A stretch of 64,000 nt of DNA, from the NCBI RefSeq assembly GCF_001238275.1, contig NZ_LGTB01000045.1:1-64000 (forward strand), written 5' to 3'. Below the pieces are notes generated by a model. The model was given only the letters and a program-made list of their open reading frames with translations, made no database searches and was not told the DNA's origin. Position numbers and translations under genes: made by a program. Shown piece by piece: positions 8,400 through 17,457 of the stretch. Numbering within the stretch: position 1 is the first letter of the stretch; every line of letters starts with the position of its first letter. This DNA is from Bradyrhizobium viridifuturi. Lineage in GTDB: Bacteria > Pseudomonadota > Alphaproteobacteria > Rhizobiales > Xanthobacteraceae.

Positions 8400-11300
8400 A
8401 TGGCGTTGATGGACGTTGGACTGGACGACAAGTACCGGTTGGACACGAAGCGAATCTTCCTCTCCGGTACCCAGGCTCTGGTCCGATTGCCCATGTTGCA
8501 GCGCGAACGCGATCGCGCGCACGGGCTGAACACCGCCGGGTTCATCTCCGGTTACCGCGGCTCGCCGCTCGGCATGTACGACCACGCGCTGTGGCGGGCG
8601 AAATCGTTCCTCAAAGAGCATGACATCGCCTTCGTTCCCGGCCTCAACGAGGACCTGGCGGCGACCGCGGTGTGGGGCAGCCAGCAGGTCGGCATGTTCC
8701 CCGGGGCCAAGGTCGATGGCGTGTTCGGCATCTGGTACGGCAAGGGGCCCGGCGTCGACCGCTCGCTCGACGCGCTCAAGCACGCCAATTCCGCCGGCAC
8801 CTCGCCGAATGGCGGCGTGATCGCGCTCGCCGGCGACGACCATGGCTGCCAGTCCTCGACGCTTGCGCACCAGAGCGAGCAGGTGTTCGCCTCGGCGCTG
8901 ATGCCGGTGGTCAATCCGGCGACGCTGCAGGACTATCTCGATCTCGGCATTCTCGGCTTTGCGCTGTCGCGATATTCCGGCTGCTGGGTCGGCTTCAAGG
9001 CGATCTCCGAGACGGTGGAGAGCTCGGCCTCGATCGTCAGCGATCCTGATCGCATCAAGATCATCATGCCCGACGATTTCGAGATGCCGCCCGGCGGCCT
9101 CTCGATCCGATGGCCGGATCCGCCGCTCGAAGCCGAACGCAGGCTGCACGGGCCCAAGATGGAGGCGGTCGCGGCCTTCGCCCGCGCCAACCGGTTCGAC
9201 CGCATCGTGCTGGATTCAAAGCCGGCGCGGCTCGGCATCATGGCGACCGGCAAGGCCTATCTGGACCTGCGCCAGGCGCTCGCCGATCTCGGCATCACCG
9301 ATGCCGAGGCGCAGGACCTCGGTTTGCGCATCTACAAGGTGGCGTTGACCTGGCCGCTGGAAGCCAACGGCGCGCGCGCTTCGCGGAAGGCTTGCAGGAC
9401 GTGCTGGTCGTCGAGGAGAAGCGCGGCTTCATCGAGGACCAGCTGGTTCGCATCCTCTACAACATGGACGCATCGAAGCGTCCCTCTGTGGTTGGCAAGC
9501 GCGACGAAAGCGGCGCACCGCTGCTGCCGAGCGAGGGCGAACTGACGCCGACCATGGTCGCGGCCGCCGTCGTCGCGCGGCTGCGTAAGCTCGGTCACCG
9601 CAGCCCGCTGCTGGAGCAGCGCCTCGCCAAACTCGAGGCGTTCGATCGCCCGGCCGAGGGCACCGGCGCCGCGAAGCTGGCGCGCACGCCGTATTTCTGC
9701 TCGGGGTGCCCGCACAATTCGTCGACCAAGATCCCCGAGGGCAGCCGTGCCATGGCCGGGATCGGCTGTCACGGCATGGCGCTGTCGGTGCCGAACCGCA
9801 ACACCCAGACCATCTCGCATATGGGCGCGGAGGGCGTGAGCTGGATCGGGCAGGCGCCGTTCACCAGCGAACAGCATGTGTTCCAGAATCTCGGCGACGG
9901 CACCTACACGCATTCCGGTTTGCTGGCGCTGCGCGCGGCCGCTGCGGCCGGCGTCAACATCACCTACAAGATCCTCTACAACGACGCGGTCGCGATGACC
10001 GGTGGTCAGCCCGCCGAAGGCGGCTTCACCGTGTCGCAGATCGCGCATCAGGTCTGGGCCGAGGGCACCAGGAAGCTCGCGATCGTCTCCGACGATCCTG
10101 ACAAATATCCTGCCAACTACTTCCCGTCCGGGGCCACCATCCATCATCGCCGCGAGCTCGACGCCGTGCAGCGGACCTTGCGCGAGATCGAGGGCCTCAC
10201 CGTCCTGATCTACGACCAGACCTGTGCCGCCGAAAAGCGCCGCCGCCGCAAGCGCGGGCTGTTTCCCGATCCGGCCAAGCGCGTCTTCATCAATGAACGG
10301 GTCTGCGAAGGTTGCGGCGACTGTTCGGTGGCGTCGAACTGCGTCTCGGTGCAGCCGCTGGAGACCGAGCTCGGCCGCAAGCGCCGCATCGACCAGTCGA
10401 ACTGCAACAAGGATTTCTCCTGCATCGAGGGCTTCTGCCCGAGCTTCGTGATGGTGCAGGACCCGAAGCTGCGCAAGGCGGACCGTACGGCCGCCGATCC
10501 CAAGGCGCTGTTCGCCGACCTGCCGACACCGCCCCCGGCTGCGCTCAGCGCGCCCTACAACATCCTGATCACGGGCATCGGCGGCACCGGCGTCATCACC
10601 ATCGGCGCGCTGCTCGGCATGGCCGCGCATGTCGAGGGGCTCGCCTGCTCGACGCTCGACTTCACCGGCCTGTCGCAGAAGAACGGCGCTGTCATGAGCC
10701 ATGTCCGGCTGGCGCCGGCGTCCGACATGCTGACCACGGTCCGCATCGCGCCCGGCAATGCCAACCTGATCCTCGGCTGCGACCTCGTTGTCGCCACCAG
10801 CGTGCCGGCACTGAGCCGTGCCGAGCGTGGCGTCACCCGCGCCGTCGTCAACGCCGACCTGCTGCCGACCGCAAGCTTCGTGATCGATCCCGATATCGAT
10901 TTCGAGGCCAGCTCGATGCGCGACGCGCTGAACGGCGCGGTGCGGCCTGACGATCTCGACATCCTTGATGCCACGGGACTGGCGACCGCGCTGATGGGCG
11001 ATAGCATCGCCACCAACGCGTTCATGCTCGGCTTCGCGTTCCAGCGCGGCGCGATCCCGCTGTCGCTGGAGGCGATCCTGAAGGCGATCGAGCTCAATGG
11101 CGCGGCGATCGAGATGAACAAGACCGCGTTCTCGTGGGGCCGGCTTGCCGCGCACGATCTGCAACGCGTGGTCAGCGCCGCGCGCTTCAAGAGCGCAGGT
11201 TCCGCGCCGGCCAAGAAGACGCTCGACGAGGCGATCGCGTTCCGTGCCAAATTCCTCACCGACTATCAGGACGCCGCCTACGCCAAACGCTATCTCGACG

Positions 11301-11872
11301 ATGTCGCGCGCGTCCGCGCGGCCGAGACCGCGGCGGCGCCGGGCTCGCAGGACCTGACCGAGGCGTTTGCGAAGGGCCTGTTCAAGCTGATGGCCTACAA
11401 GGACGAATACGAGGTTGCGCGGCTCTATTCCGACGGCGAATTCAGCAAGGCGTTGCGGGAGCAGTTCGAGGGCAATTCCGGCTTGAAGGTGCTGCTGGCG
11501 CCGCCGCTGCTGGCGCAACGCGATCCCGTCACCGGGCGCTTGCAGAAGCGCGAGTTCGGGCCGTGGATCTTCAAGGCGTTCGGCCTGCTCGCGGGGTTGA
11601 AGGGCCTGCGCGGTACCGCGTTCGACATCTTCGGCTACACCGCCGAGCGCAAGATGGAGCGCGCCTTGCCGGTGGAGTATTCGGCGATGATCCTGCGTCA
11701 TCTCGGCGGCAACAAGCCGCTCGACCTGCCGCGCCTCGTGGCGCTGGCCAAGGCTGCGGACCTCGTCCGCGGCTATGGCCACATCAAGGAAGGCAACGTC
11801 GCCCGCTACCGCACCGAATGCGCGCGGCTGGAGCGCGCGATCGGCCAGCCGCTGGCGCAGGCGGCTGAATAG
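8400..11872 (+). CDS. Fused indolepyruvate:ferredoxin oxidoreductase (one-base frameshift near 9380)
   Basis: Thiamine- and iron-sulfur-dependent 2-oxoacid oxidoreductase with IorA- and IorB-like parts in one chain. It oxidatively decarboxylates arylpyruvates or other 2-oxoacids to acyl-CoA and passes electrons to a ferredoxin-type acceptor. The first 330 residues (SGYRGSPLGMYDHALW) are in one frame; the rest continues one base out of frame after WPLEANGAR. Adding one base gives about 1157 residues. Visible elements are a cysteine motif YFCSGCPHNSSTK, the TPP-domain region around YNDAVAMTGGQP, a ferredoxin-like cluster CEGCGDCSVASNC plus CNKDFSCIEGFCP, and the gamma domain ITGIGGTGVITIG. Both sides of the break are intact, so a sequence error is likely. 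The true substrate is not determined. Confidence 0.88.
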
Positions 11873-11890
11873 GCCAGGGCGGGGGCAGCG

Positions 11891-11916
11891 GGAACTTTCC
11901 GCTGTTCCCGTGGTTG
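11891..11916 (+). promoter_or_regulatory. Candidate EcfG-type (general stress) promoter
   Basis: GGAAC (11891-11895), a 17-base spacer and GTTG (11913-11916) match the GGAAC-N16/17-(c)GTT pattern used by EcfG sigma factors in Bradyrhizobium relatives. It precedes the exported protein at 12009 by about 90 bases. Motif match only. Confidence 0.35.
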
Positions 11917-12008
11917 ACCTGTAACCCTGCCCGCAATCAGCGGCTGGAATCGCGCGGCCGGGTTCCTACATGATGGCTGTTCTGTTCGAGTGATTTCAGG
12001 AGGCCCTT

Positions 12009-12443
12009 TTGACGGTCCTGAAAAGCGTTTTCGTTGCAACAGTTTGTACCGCGTCCTTGGCTCTGGCCGGCGTGGCGTTGGCCCACGACTATCGTCCGAG
12101 CGAGTTCTTCAGCCTCGATCTCTCCCGGGCCGTGCTGTCGCCGAAGCCGCTCGGCCCGCCCGCGCAGTTCGAGCCGATTCCGGTCGAAGCGAAGACCGAC
12201 CACGGGCCGGATCAGCATGCAGCCGCCGAGCCCAAGGTCGAGGAGCCGACGGTCGAGCAGCAGAAGCCCTTGTGGACCACCCGGGTTACCGCGCCGCAAG
12301 AGCGGAAGCGTGCCGCTACGCACGTTCCCGCCCGCGCCAAGCTCGCGCGGCGATACTCGAACCCGCTCAACGCGGAAGCCCGCGACACCCGGATCCAGAC
12401 CTGGCCGTGCCGGACCGGCGGCATCTGCAACTGGCAGCGGTGA
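12009..12443 (+). CDS. Exported hypothetical protein
   Basis: A 144-residue protein with a signal peptide (hydrophobic core VFVATVCTASLALAGVALA, likely cleavage before HDYRPS). The mature part is rich in proline, lysine and glutamate, with no domain I recognise, and ends PCRTGGICNWQR with two cysteines that could form a disulfide. The start is TTG at 12009, supported by a strong AGGAGG six bases upstream. A candidate EcfG promoter lies further upstream. Probably periplasmic; function unknown. Confidence 0.75.
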   Translation: MTVLKSVFVATVCTASLALAGVALAHDYRPSEFFSLDLSRAVLSPKPLGPPAQFEPIPVEAKTDHGPDQHAAAEPKVEEPTVEQQKPLWTTRVTAPQERKRAATHVPARAKLARRYSNPLNAEARDTRIQTWPCRTGGICNWQR

Positions 12444-12492
12444 GAGTCGGCGCTCTCGCGCCGATCTCCACGTACATCCCGCCAGTACCCAA

Positions 12493-12605
12493 ACCCGTCA
12501 TCCCTGAGGTGCGAGCGGAGCGAGCCTCGAAGGATGAATCGGCCACGAGCGCGGCCGTGCATCCCTCGAGACGCGCGCAAGAGCGCGCTCCTCGGGATGA
12601 CGGGT
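12493..12605. repeat. Intergenic palindromic repeat (family A variant)
   Basis: Arms ACCCGTCATCCCTGAG and CTCGGGATGACGGGT pair with a single bulge, and a smaller inverted pair lies inside. It occupies most of the 311-base gap between the exported protein and the PhoD-type gene; the remaining bases show nothing beyond a presumed promoter. It resembles the GTCATTCCGGGG family found four more times in the window. Confidence 0.7.
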
Positions 12606-12754
12606 CTAGCTTTCCGGGCGCTGTGGCTCCGATCGCCGCTCCCCGCTGAGTCATCCCGCCGTCGCGAAACCGTCGGCGGAGAGTCAAGAAACTGTAAGCC
12701 CGGAGTCAAACGGCGCAGGCAAAACCCTCGTCAGGATATGGCGAAGGTTACGGG

Positions 12755-14334
12755 ATGCCGACAGCGATCTCCGCGAGGCGGCGAGGCCTCACAAGGCGTC
12801 AGCTTCTGGTGCGCTCGGCGTCCACGGCCGCGCTGGCGGGATTGGGCGCGCTGGCGAGACCCTATCTCAGCCGCGCGGCGGATCGGCCCGCGATCGCGGG
12901 CATCCAGTCCGGCGACATCGCCACCGATTCCGCCGTGATCTGGGCCCGCACTGACCGCGCCGCGCGGATGCAGATCGAATGCGCTTCCGTCGAAAACTTC
13001 GCCACCATCCTGCGCACCGCGTGCGCCGATGCGCTGCCCGAGCGCGACTTCACCGCGAAACTCCTGCTCGATGGCCTGCCGCCGGGCCAGGACCTGTTCT
13101 ATCGCGTGCGTTTCGAGGACCGCGACGGCGTTGCCGGTGAGAGCCGCGTCGGGCATTTCCGCACCGCGCCGCTCGATCGCCGCTCAGTCTCCTTCGTCTG
13201 GTCCGGTGACGTCGTCGGGCAGGGCTGGGGCATCGACCCTGCGCGTGGCGGCTTGCGTAGCTACCGCACCATGCTGAACGAGCACCCGGATTTCTTCATT
13301 CACTCCGGCGATCACATCTACGCGGATTGCACGGTGCCGGCGGAGCAGAAGCTGCCGAACGGCGAGGTCTGGCGCAACATCGTCACCGCGGAGAAATCCG
13401 TCGTCGCGCGCAGCCTCGAGGAGTTTCGCGGCAACTACAAATACAACTGGCTCGACGAGAATTTCCGCGCCTTCCACGCCGAAGTGCCGATGTTTGCGCA
13501 ATGGGACGACCATGAGGTCGCCGACGACTGGTCGCCGATCGGCACCGCCGATTCGACTGGCTACGACACGGACGGCAGCTCGCGCCTGGTGGCGCGGGCG
13601 CGCCGCGCCTTCCATGAATTCATGCCGATGCGGCTGATGCCGGAGCGCGACGGCCGGGTCTATCGCAAGATCCCTTATGGGCCGCTGCTCGACGTCTTCA
13701 TCATCGACATGCGCTCCTACCGCGATTCGAGCTGGAACAAGCAGGGCGATCCGGACCAGGCCTTCATTCTCGGCGAGAGCAGCTTGCCTGGCTGAAGCGG
13801 GAGCTGGTGGCGTCGGACGCGGTCTGGAAGGTGATCGCGGCCGACCTGCCGATCGGGCTCGTCAGCCTCGATGCCGTCGCGCTCGGCGACGGGCCGCCCG
13901 AGCGGCGCGAGCACGAGATTGCCGATCTCTTGTCCTTCATGAAGCGCGCCGGCGTCCGCAACACGGTGTGGCTCACCGCCGACATGCACTACACCGCCGC
14001 GCATCACTATGATCCGAACCGGGCGGTGTTCCAGGAGTTCGAGCCGTTCTGGGAGTTCGTTTCCGGCCCGCTGCATGCCGGCACCTGGTCGCCCGGCGAG
14101 CTCGACAACACCTTTGGCCCGAAGGCGATGTACCAGAAGGGCTGCTCGGCCGAGCAGGGCGACAACCTCGCGCCGTGCTTCGGCCTGCAATTCTTCGGCC
14201 GCGTCGACATCGACGGCAAGACCGGCGTGATGAAGGTGACGCTGAAGGACGTCGACAACCATGATCTCTGGTCGGTCGACATCGAGCCGCGGCCGGACGC
14301 GCGGCCCGGCCAGATCCTGGCGCAGCACATCTAG
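12755..14334 (+). CDS. Tat-exported PhoD-type alkaline phosphatase (one-base frameshift near 13780)
   Basis: Predicted periplasmic phosphodiesterase/monoesterase of the PhoD metallophosphatase family. The N-terminus has a Tat signal (TRRQLLVRSASTAALAGLGA) and then a fibronectin-like PhoD N-domain (AGIQSGDIATDSAVIWART). Metal-site motifs are visible: WSGDVVGQG, HSGDHIYADC, QWDDHEVADDW and TADMHYTAA. The frame breaks after AFILGE near 13780; one extra G (GAGAG to GAGGAG) restores EQLAWLKRELVASDAVWKV and gives about 526 residues, normal for the family. Everything on both sides is conserved, so an assembly deletion is likely. Confidence 0.9.
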
Positions 14335-14504
14335 ATCCGTCCCTCATCCCGTCGCGACATCTTGATTGCGGGGTGCCTTGCCCGACGGACCGGTTTGCGG
14401 GCAGACTGTCGCTTGGCAGTTCTGCCAATTTCATTCCCTACAGCCGATTTGCTAGGCGTGACGTCGTCGATTTCCTCGGCGTCCCACGCGTCAGGAGCTA
14501 TCCC

Positions 14505-15323
14505 ATGGAAAATCTGCAAATACAGGGCATCAGCCTGCCGCAGCTCGGGCTCGGCACCTTCCGCATGCAGGGCGATGTCTGCCGTGCGGCGGTCGAGAGC
14601 GCGCTTGGGCTCGGTTACCGACACATCGACACCGCCGAGATGTACGCCAATGAAGAGGCGATCGGACAGGCGATTGCGGCTTCGAAGATCGCGCGCAAGG
14701 ACCTGCATGTGACCACCAAGGTCTGGCACGAGAACCTGGCGCCGGATGCGATCCGCAAGGCGTTCGACGCCAGCCTGAACAAGCTGCGGCTCGATCACGT
14801 CGATCTCTATCTGGTGCATTGGCCGTCGCGGAGCATGAAGCTGCCTGCCGTGTTCGAGACGCTGATGCGGCTGAAGGAAGAGGGCCGCACCCGCGCGATC
14901 GGCGTCGCCAATTTCACCACTGCGCTGCTCAAGACCGTGGTCGAGGACATCAAGGCGCCGATCGCCTGTAATCAGATCGAGTATCACGCGATGCTGGACC
15001 AGACGCCGGTGCGGAAATATCTTGCCGCGAAATCGATCCCGCTGGTGGCCTATTGTCCGCTGGCGCAGGGCCGTTTCGCGACCGACGAGACATTGGCGAA
15101 GATCGGCCGCAAGCATGGTGCGACCGCGGCGCAGGTGGCGCTGAAATGGCTGCTCGATCAGGACGGCGTTGCGGCGATCCCGAAAGCCTCGCGCGCAGAA
15201 AGCCAGCAGGCCAATCTCGATGCGCTGAAGGTCGAACTCGATGACGACGACCGCAAGGCGATCGCCGCGCTGCCCAAGGACATGCGCTGCGTCAATCCGG
15301 GCTTTGCGCCGGCGTGGGATTGA
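14505..15323 (+). CDS. Aldo/keto reductase
   Basis: NADPH-dependent carbonyl reductase of 272 residues related to 2,5-diketo-gluconate reductases. The catalytic tetrad is visible: Asp and Tyr in HIDTAEMYANE, Lys in TTKVWHEN and His in YLVHWPS. The cofactor-binding signature near the C-terminus includes IPKASRAESQQANL. Start ATG 14505 (MENLQIQGISLPQLGLG) is favoured because AGGAG is placed upstream and the family N-terminus begins here, although the frame is open for 44 more codons. It converges on a small exported protein, with a shared terminator between them. Confidence 0.92.
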   Translation: MENLQIQGISLPQLGLGTFRMQGDVCRAAVESALGLGYRHIDTAEMYANEEAIGQAIAASKIARKDLHVTTKVWHENLAPDAIRKAFDASLNKLRLDHVDLYLVHWPSRSMKLPAVFETLMRLKEEGRTRAIGVANFTTALLKTVVEDIKAPIACNQIEYHAMLDQTPVRKYLAAKSIPLVAYCPLAQGRFATDETLAKIGRKHGATAAQVALKWLLDQDGVAAIPKASRAESQQANLDALKVELDDDDRKAIAALPKDMRCVNPGFAPAWD

Positions 15324-15356
15324 GACGTCGACCATCCGACGCAGACGTTGAAAAAG

Positions 15357-15382
15357 AAAATGGCTCCGAAAGGAGCCATTTT
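15357..15382. terminator. Bidirectional Rho-independent terminator
   Basis: Perfect 11-bp stem AAAATGGCTCC / GGAGCCATTTT with a GAAA tetraloop, A-rich on one side and T-rich on the other. It lies between convergent genes (aldo/keto reductase and the histidine-rich protein) and can serve both. Confidence 0.85.
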
Positions 15383-15414
15383 CCGTTGTGTCGGTCTCTT
15401 GGATGTGTAGTCGG

Positions 15415-15630
15415 TTAGTAGCGGTCGCGTCGGATCACGACGGTGCGGTCGTGGTCGTGATGCCAGCCGCGATGCCAACCACGGTCGTGGCGCATCTCGG
15501 CGCGCGCGCCCCAGCCACGATCCCAGTGATGGTGGCCGCGCTTGATCACCACGGTCTCGGCGCTCGCGATCGACGGAACGGCCACTGCAAGCGTACCAAT
15601 CGCCGCAAGAACAAAACCAATCTTTTTCAT
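15415..15630 (-). CDS. Small exported histidine/arginine-rich protein
   Basis: A 71-residue protein with a signal peptide (MKKIGFVLAAIGTLAVAVP, cleavage likely after IASA) and a mature part of about 47 residues that is full of His, Arg, Trp and Asp (RGHHHWDRGW; RGWHRGWHHDHDR). Such composition could bind metal ions or the cell envelope, but this is inference. AGGAGG sits at ideal spacing before the ATG. A good EcfG-like promoter lies 29 bases upstream, which would make it a stress-induced envelope protein. Confidence 0.8.
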   Translation of the reverse strand: MKKIGFVLAAIGTLAVAVPSIASAETVVIKRGHHHWDRGWGARAEMRHDRGWHRGWHHDHDRTVVIRRDRY

Positions 15631-15658
15631 TTCATCCTCCTCAAATGATGCGAGGAGG

Positions 15659-15684
15659 CAACCGGGCAGGCATCGAAACGTTCC
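15659..15684 (-). promoter_or_regulatory. Candidate EcfG-type promoter of the histidine-rich protein
   Basis: On the minus strand GGAAC (15684-15680), a 17-base spacer and GTTG (15662-15659) match the EcfG pattern, with the -10 about 29 bases before the ATG. The GTTCC is half of a palindrome GTTCC-TCA-GGAAC (15680-15692), so a second GGAAC faces the opposite way. Confidence 0.5.
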
Positions 15685-15791
15685 TCAGGAACCGGCGGAG
15701 TTTTCTGAACGGTTGTTCAGGCGGACTTGCCTAACTACCGGGTCCGACGCATCATCGCGCCATAAAAATCAATGGTCGGGGGAACGGTGCC

Positions 15792-17072
15792 GTGAGTGGA
15801 TTTTCGCGCCGGGATTTTTTGAAAGCCACGGGATCGACCGCTGCCGCCGCCATTGCTGGGCCGGCCGCCGCGGCGATGGGGCCGGACGACAAGTTCGACC
15901 TCGTGATCAAGAGCGGCGACGTGATCGATCCCAGCCAGTCGCTGCGCGGCAAGCGCGACATCGGCATCCGCTGGGGCTTCATCGAAGCCATCGAAGACGA
16001 GATCCCCGCCGCGCGCGCCGCCAAGACGATCGACGCATCGGGCAGGCTCGTGATGCCCGGCCTCGTCGATCTGCACTGCCACGTCTATCCCTATGGATCG
16101 GCGATCGGCATTCCCGCCGACGAGCTGGTGCAATTCCAGGGCACCACGACCGTGGTCTCGGCCGGCGATGCCGGCGTCAACAATCTCGCGGCGCTGCGGC
16201 GTTTCATCGTGGCGCAGTCGCGGGCGCGAATCTACGCCTTCGTCCACATCGCCAATAACGGCCTGTCGGCTTTCCCGGTGGCCGAGCTCTACAACATCGA
16301 CAATGCCCAGGTCGAAGCCTGCGCGATGGCGCTCGCCGAAAATCCGGACTTCCTGATCGGGGTCAAGGTGCGGATGTCGGAGAACGTCATCTTCAAGCAC
16401 GGCATCGAGCCGCTGAAGCGCGGCATCCAGGCCTGCGAGATGTGCGGCTGGCCGGCGCGGATGATGGTGCATATCGGCGGCGTCGAGACCAGGGAGCTGA
16501 TGTCCGACATCCTCGATCTGCTGCGGCCGGGCGATATCCTCACCCACGCCTATTCCGGTGCGCCGAACATGTCCGGCGCCTTCACCAACATCGTGCAGGA
16601 AGGCAAGCTGCTGCCGGCCGCGCTCGCGGCCAAGCAGCGCGGCGTGCTGTTCGATGTCGGCCATGGCGGCGGAAGTTTTGACTTCACGGTGGCCGAGATC
16701 GCGATCCCCGCCGGCTGCACGCCGGATACGATCTCCTCCGACATCCACGTCTTCTCGGGCAATTCGCCCGGCATCCCGTTCCTGCCGAACGTGATGAGCA
16801 AGTTCCTGGCGATGGGCTCCTCGCTGGATCAGGTCGTCGCGATGGCGACCTCGGTGCCGGCGCGGATCATCAACCGCGCTCCGAAGATCGGCACGCTGCA
16901 GCGTGGCGCGCCCGGCGATGTCGCGATCATGGACCTCGTCGAAGGCCCGGTCACCTTCCTCGACACCCGCAACAACAAGCGCGACGGCAATCTGCAGCTG
17001 AAGCCGGTTCAGACCGTGGTCAACGGCGTGCCGTTCGGCCGACCCTACCAGGCGCCATTTTCGGTGCGGTGA
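15792..17072 (+). CDS. Tat-exported amidohydrolase/deacetylase-family metallohydrolase
   Basis: A 426-residue amidohydrolase-superfamily protein related to dihydroorotase-like enzymes. It starts at GTG 15792 with a textbook Tat motif SRRDFLKATGS and an alanine-rich signal. Metal-site elements include DLHCHVYPYG (HxH), a lysine in IGVKVRM that may be the carboxylated ligand, MVHIGG, THAYSG and SSDIHV. The N- and C-terminal stretches (FDLVIKSGDVIDPSQ; GAPGDVAIMDLVEG) form the composite beta domain. The family is often annotated deacetylase or dihydroorotase without proof; periplasmic location is unusual. The substrate is unknown. It precedes the XRE and HpaD-like genes. Confidence 0.85.
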   Translation: MSGFSRRDFLKATGSTAAAAIAGPAAAAMGPDDKFDLVIKSGDVIDPSQSLRGKRDIGIRWGFIEAIEDEIPAARAAKTIDASGRLVMPGLVDLHCHVYPYGSAIGIPADELVQFQGTTTVVSAGDAGVNNLAALRRFIVAQSRARIYAFVHIANNGLSAFPVAELYNIDNAQVEACAMALAENPDFLIGVKVRMSENVIFKHGIEPLKRGIQACEMCGWPARMMVHIGGVETRELMSDILDLLRPGDILTHAYSGAPNMSGAFTNIVQEGKLLPAALAAKQRGVLFDVGHGGGSFDFTVAEIAIPAGCTPDTISSDIHVFSGNSPGIPFLPNVMSKFLAMGSSLDQVVAMATSVPARIINRAPKIGTLQRGAPGDVAIMDLVEGPVTFLDTRNNKRDGNLQLKPVQTVVNGVPFGRPYQAPFSVR

Positions 17073-17162
17073 ACGGCGCGCCCCGCCGGTCCCTGTCATT
17101 GATCCGCATCAAGGACAGCAAATCCCGCTGGTCGATGATGAGCGATCATAAAGGGGCACGTC

Positions 17163-17435
17163 GTGACCGGGAATCATTCCTCCATCGACCGATCGGTACG
17201 CACTTCCGCGCCTGGCAGCGCACCGTTCTCCGAAAGTGATTTCCTGCTGCAACTGGGCGCGGCTGTCCGCGGCGCGCGGGCGAATGCCGGCATGACGCGT
17301 CGCGAACTGGCCCGCCGCTCTGGCGTGTCGCAGCGCTATATTGCGCTCATAGAAGCCGGCAAGGGCAACGTCTCGATCGTGCTTTTGCTGCGCATCTTGA
17401 ACGCCTTCCGCGACGTTGTCACCAAGGCGGCCTGA
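17163..17435 (+). CDS. Short XRE-family helix-turn-helix regulator (BzdR-like N-domain)
   Basis: A 90-residue protein starting at GTG 17163 whose body is one helix-turn-helix domain (MTRRELARRSGVSQRYIALI, then EAGKGNVSIVLLLRIL). The wording SGVSQRYIALIEAGKGNVS resembles the N-terminal domain of BzdR-type regulators of aromatic catabolism, which normally continue into a shikimate-kinase-like CoA-ligand sensor domain. Here the protein stops after the HTH, so it lacks any sensor. The dioxygenase gene begins 22 bases downstream, suggesting a regulator-enzyme operon. It may be a degraded or minimal regulator. Confidence 0.75.
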   Translation: MTGNHSSIDRSVRTSAPGSAPFSESDFLLQLGAAVRGARANAGMTRRELARRSGVSQRYIALIEAGKGNVSIVLLLRILNAFRDVVTKAA

Positions 17436-17457
17436 CCGGGAAGAGGATATGGCTTTG

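Noticed and set aside
9332..11782. Long minus-strand open frame inside the oxidoreductase gene
   Set aside because: It is antisense to conserved domains with cysteine clusters; it has no family resemblance or ribosome-binding site.
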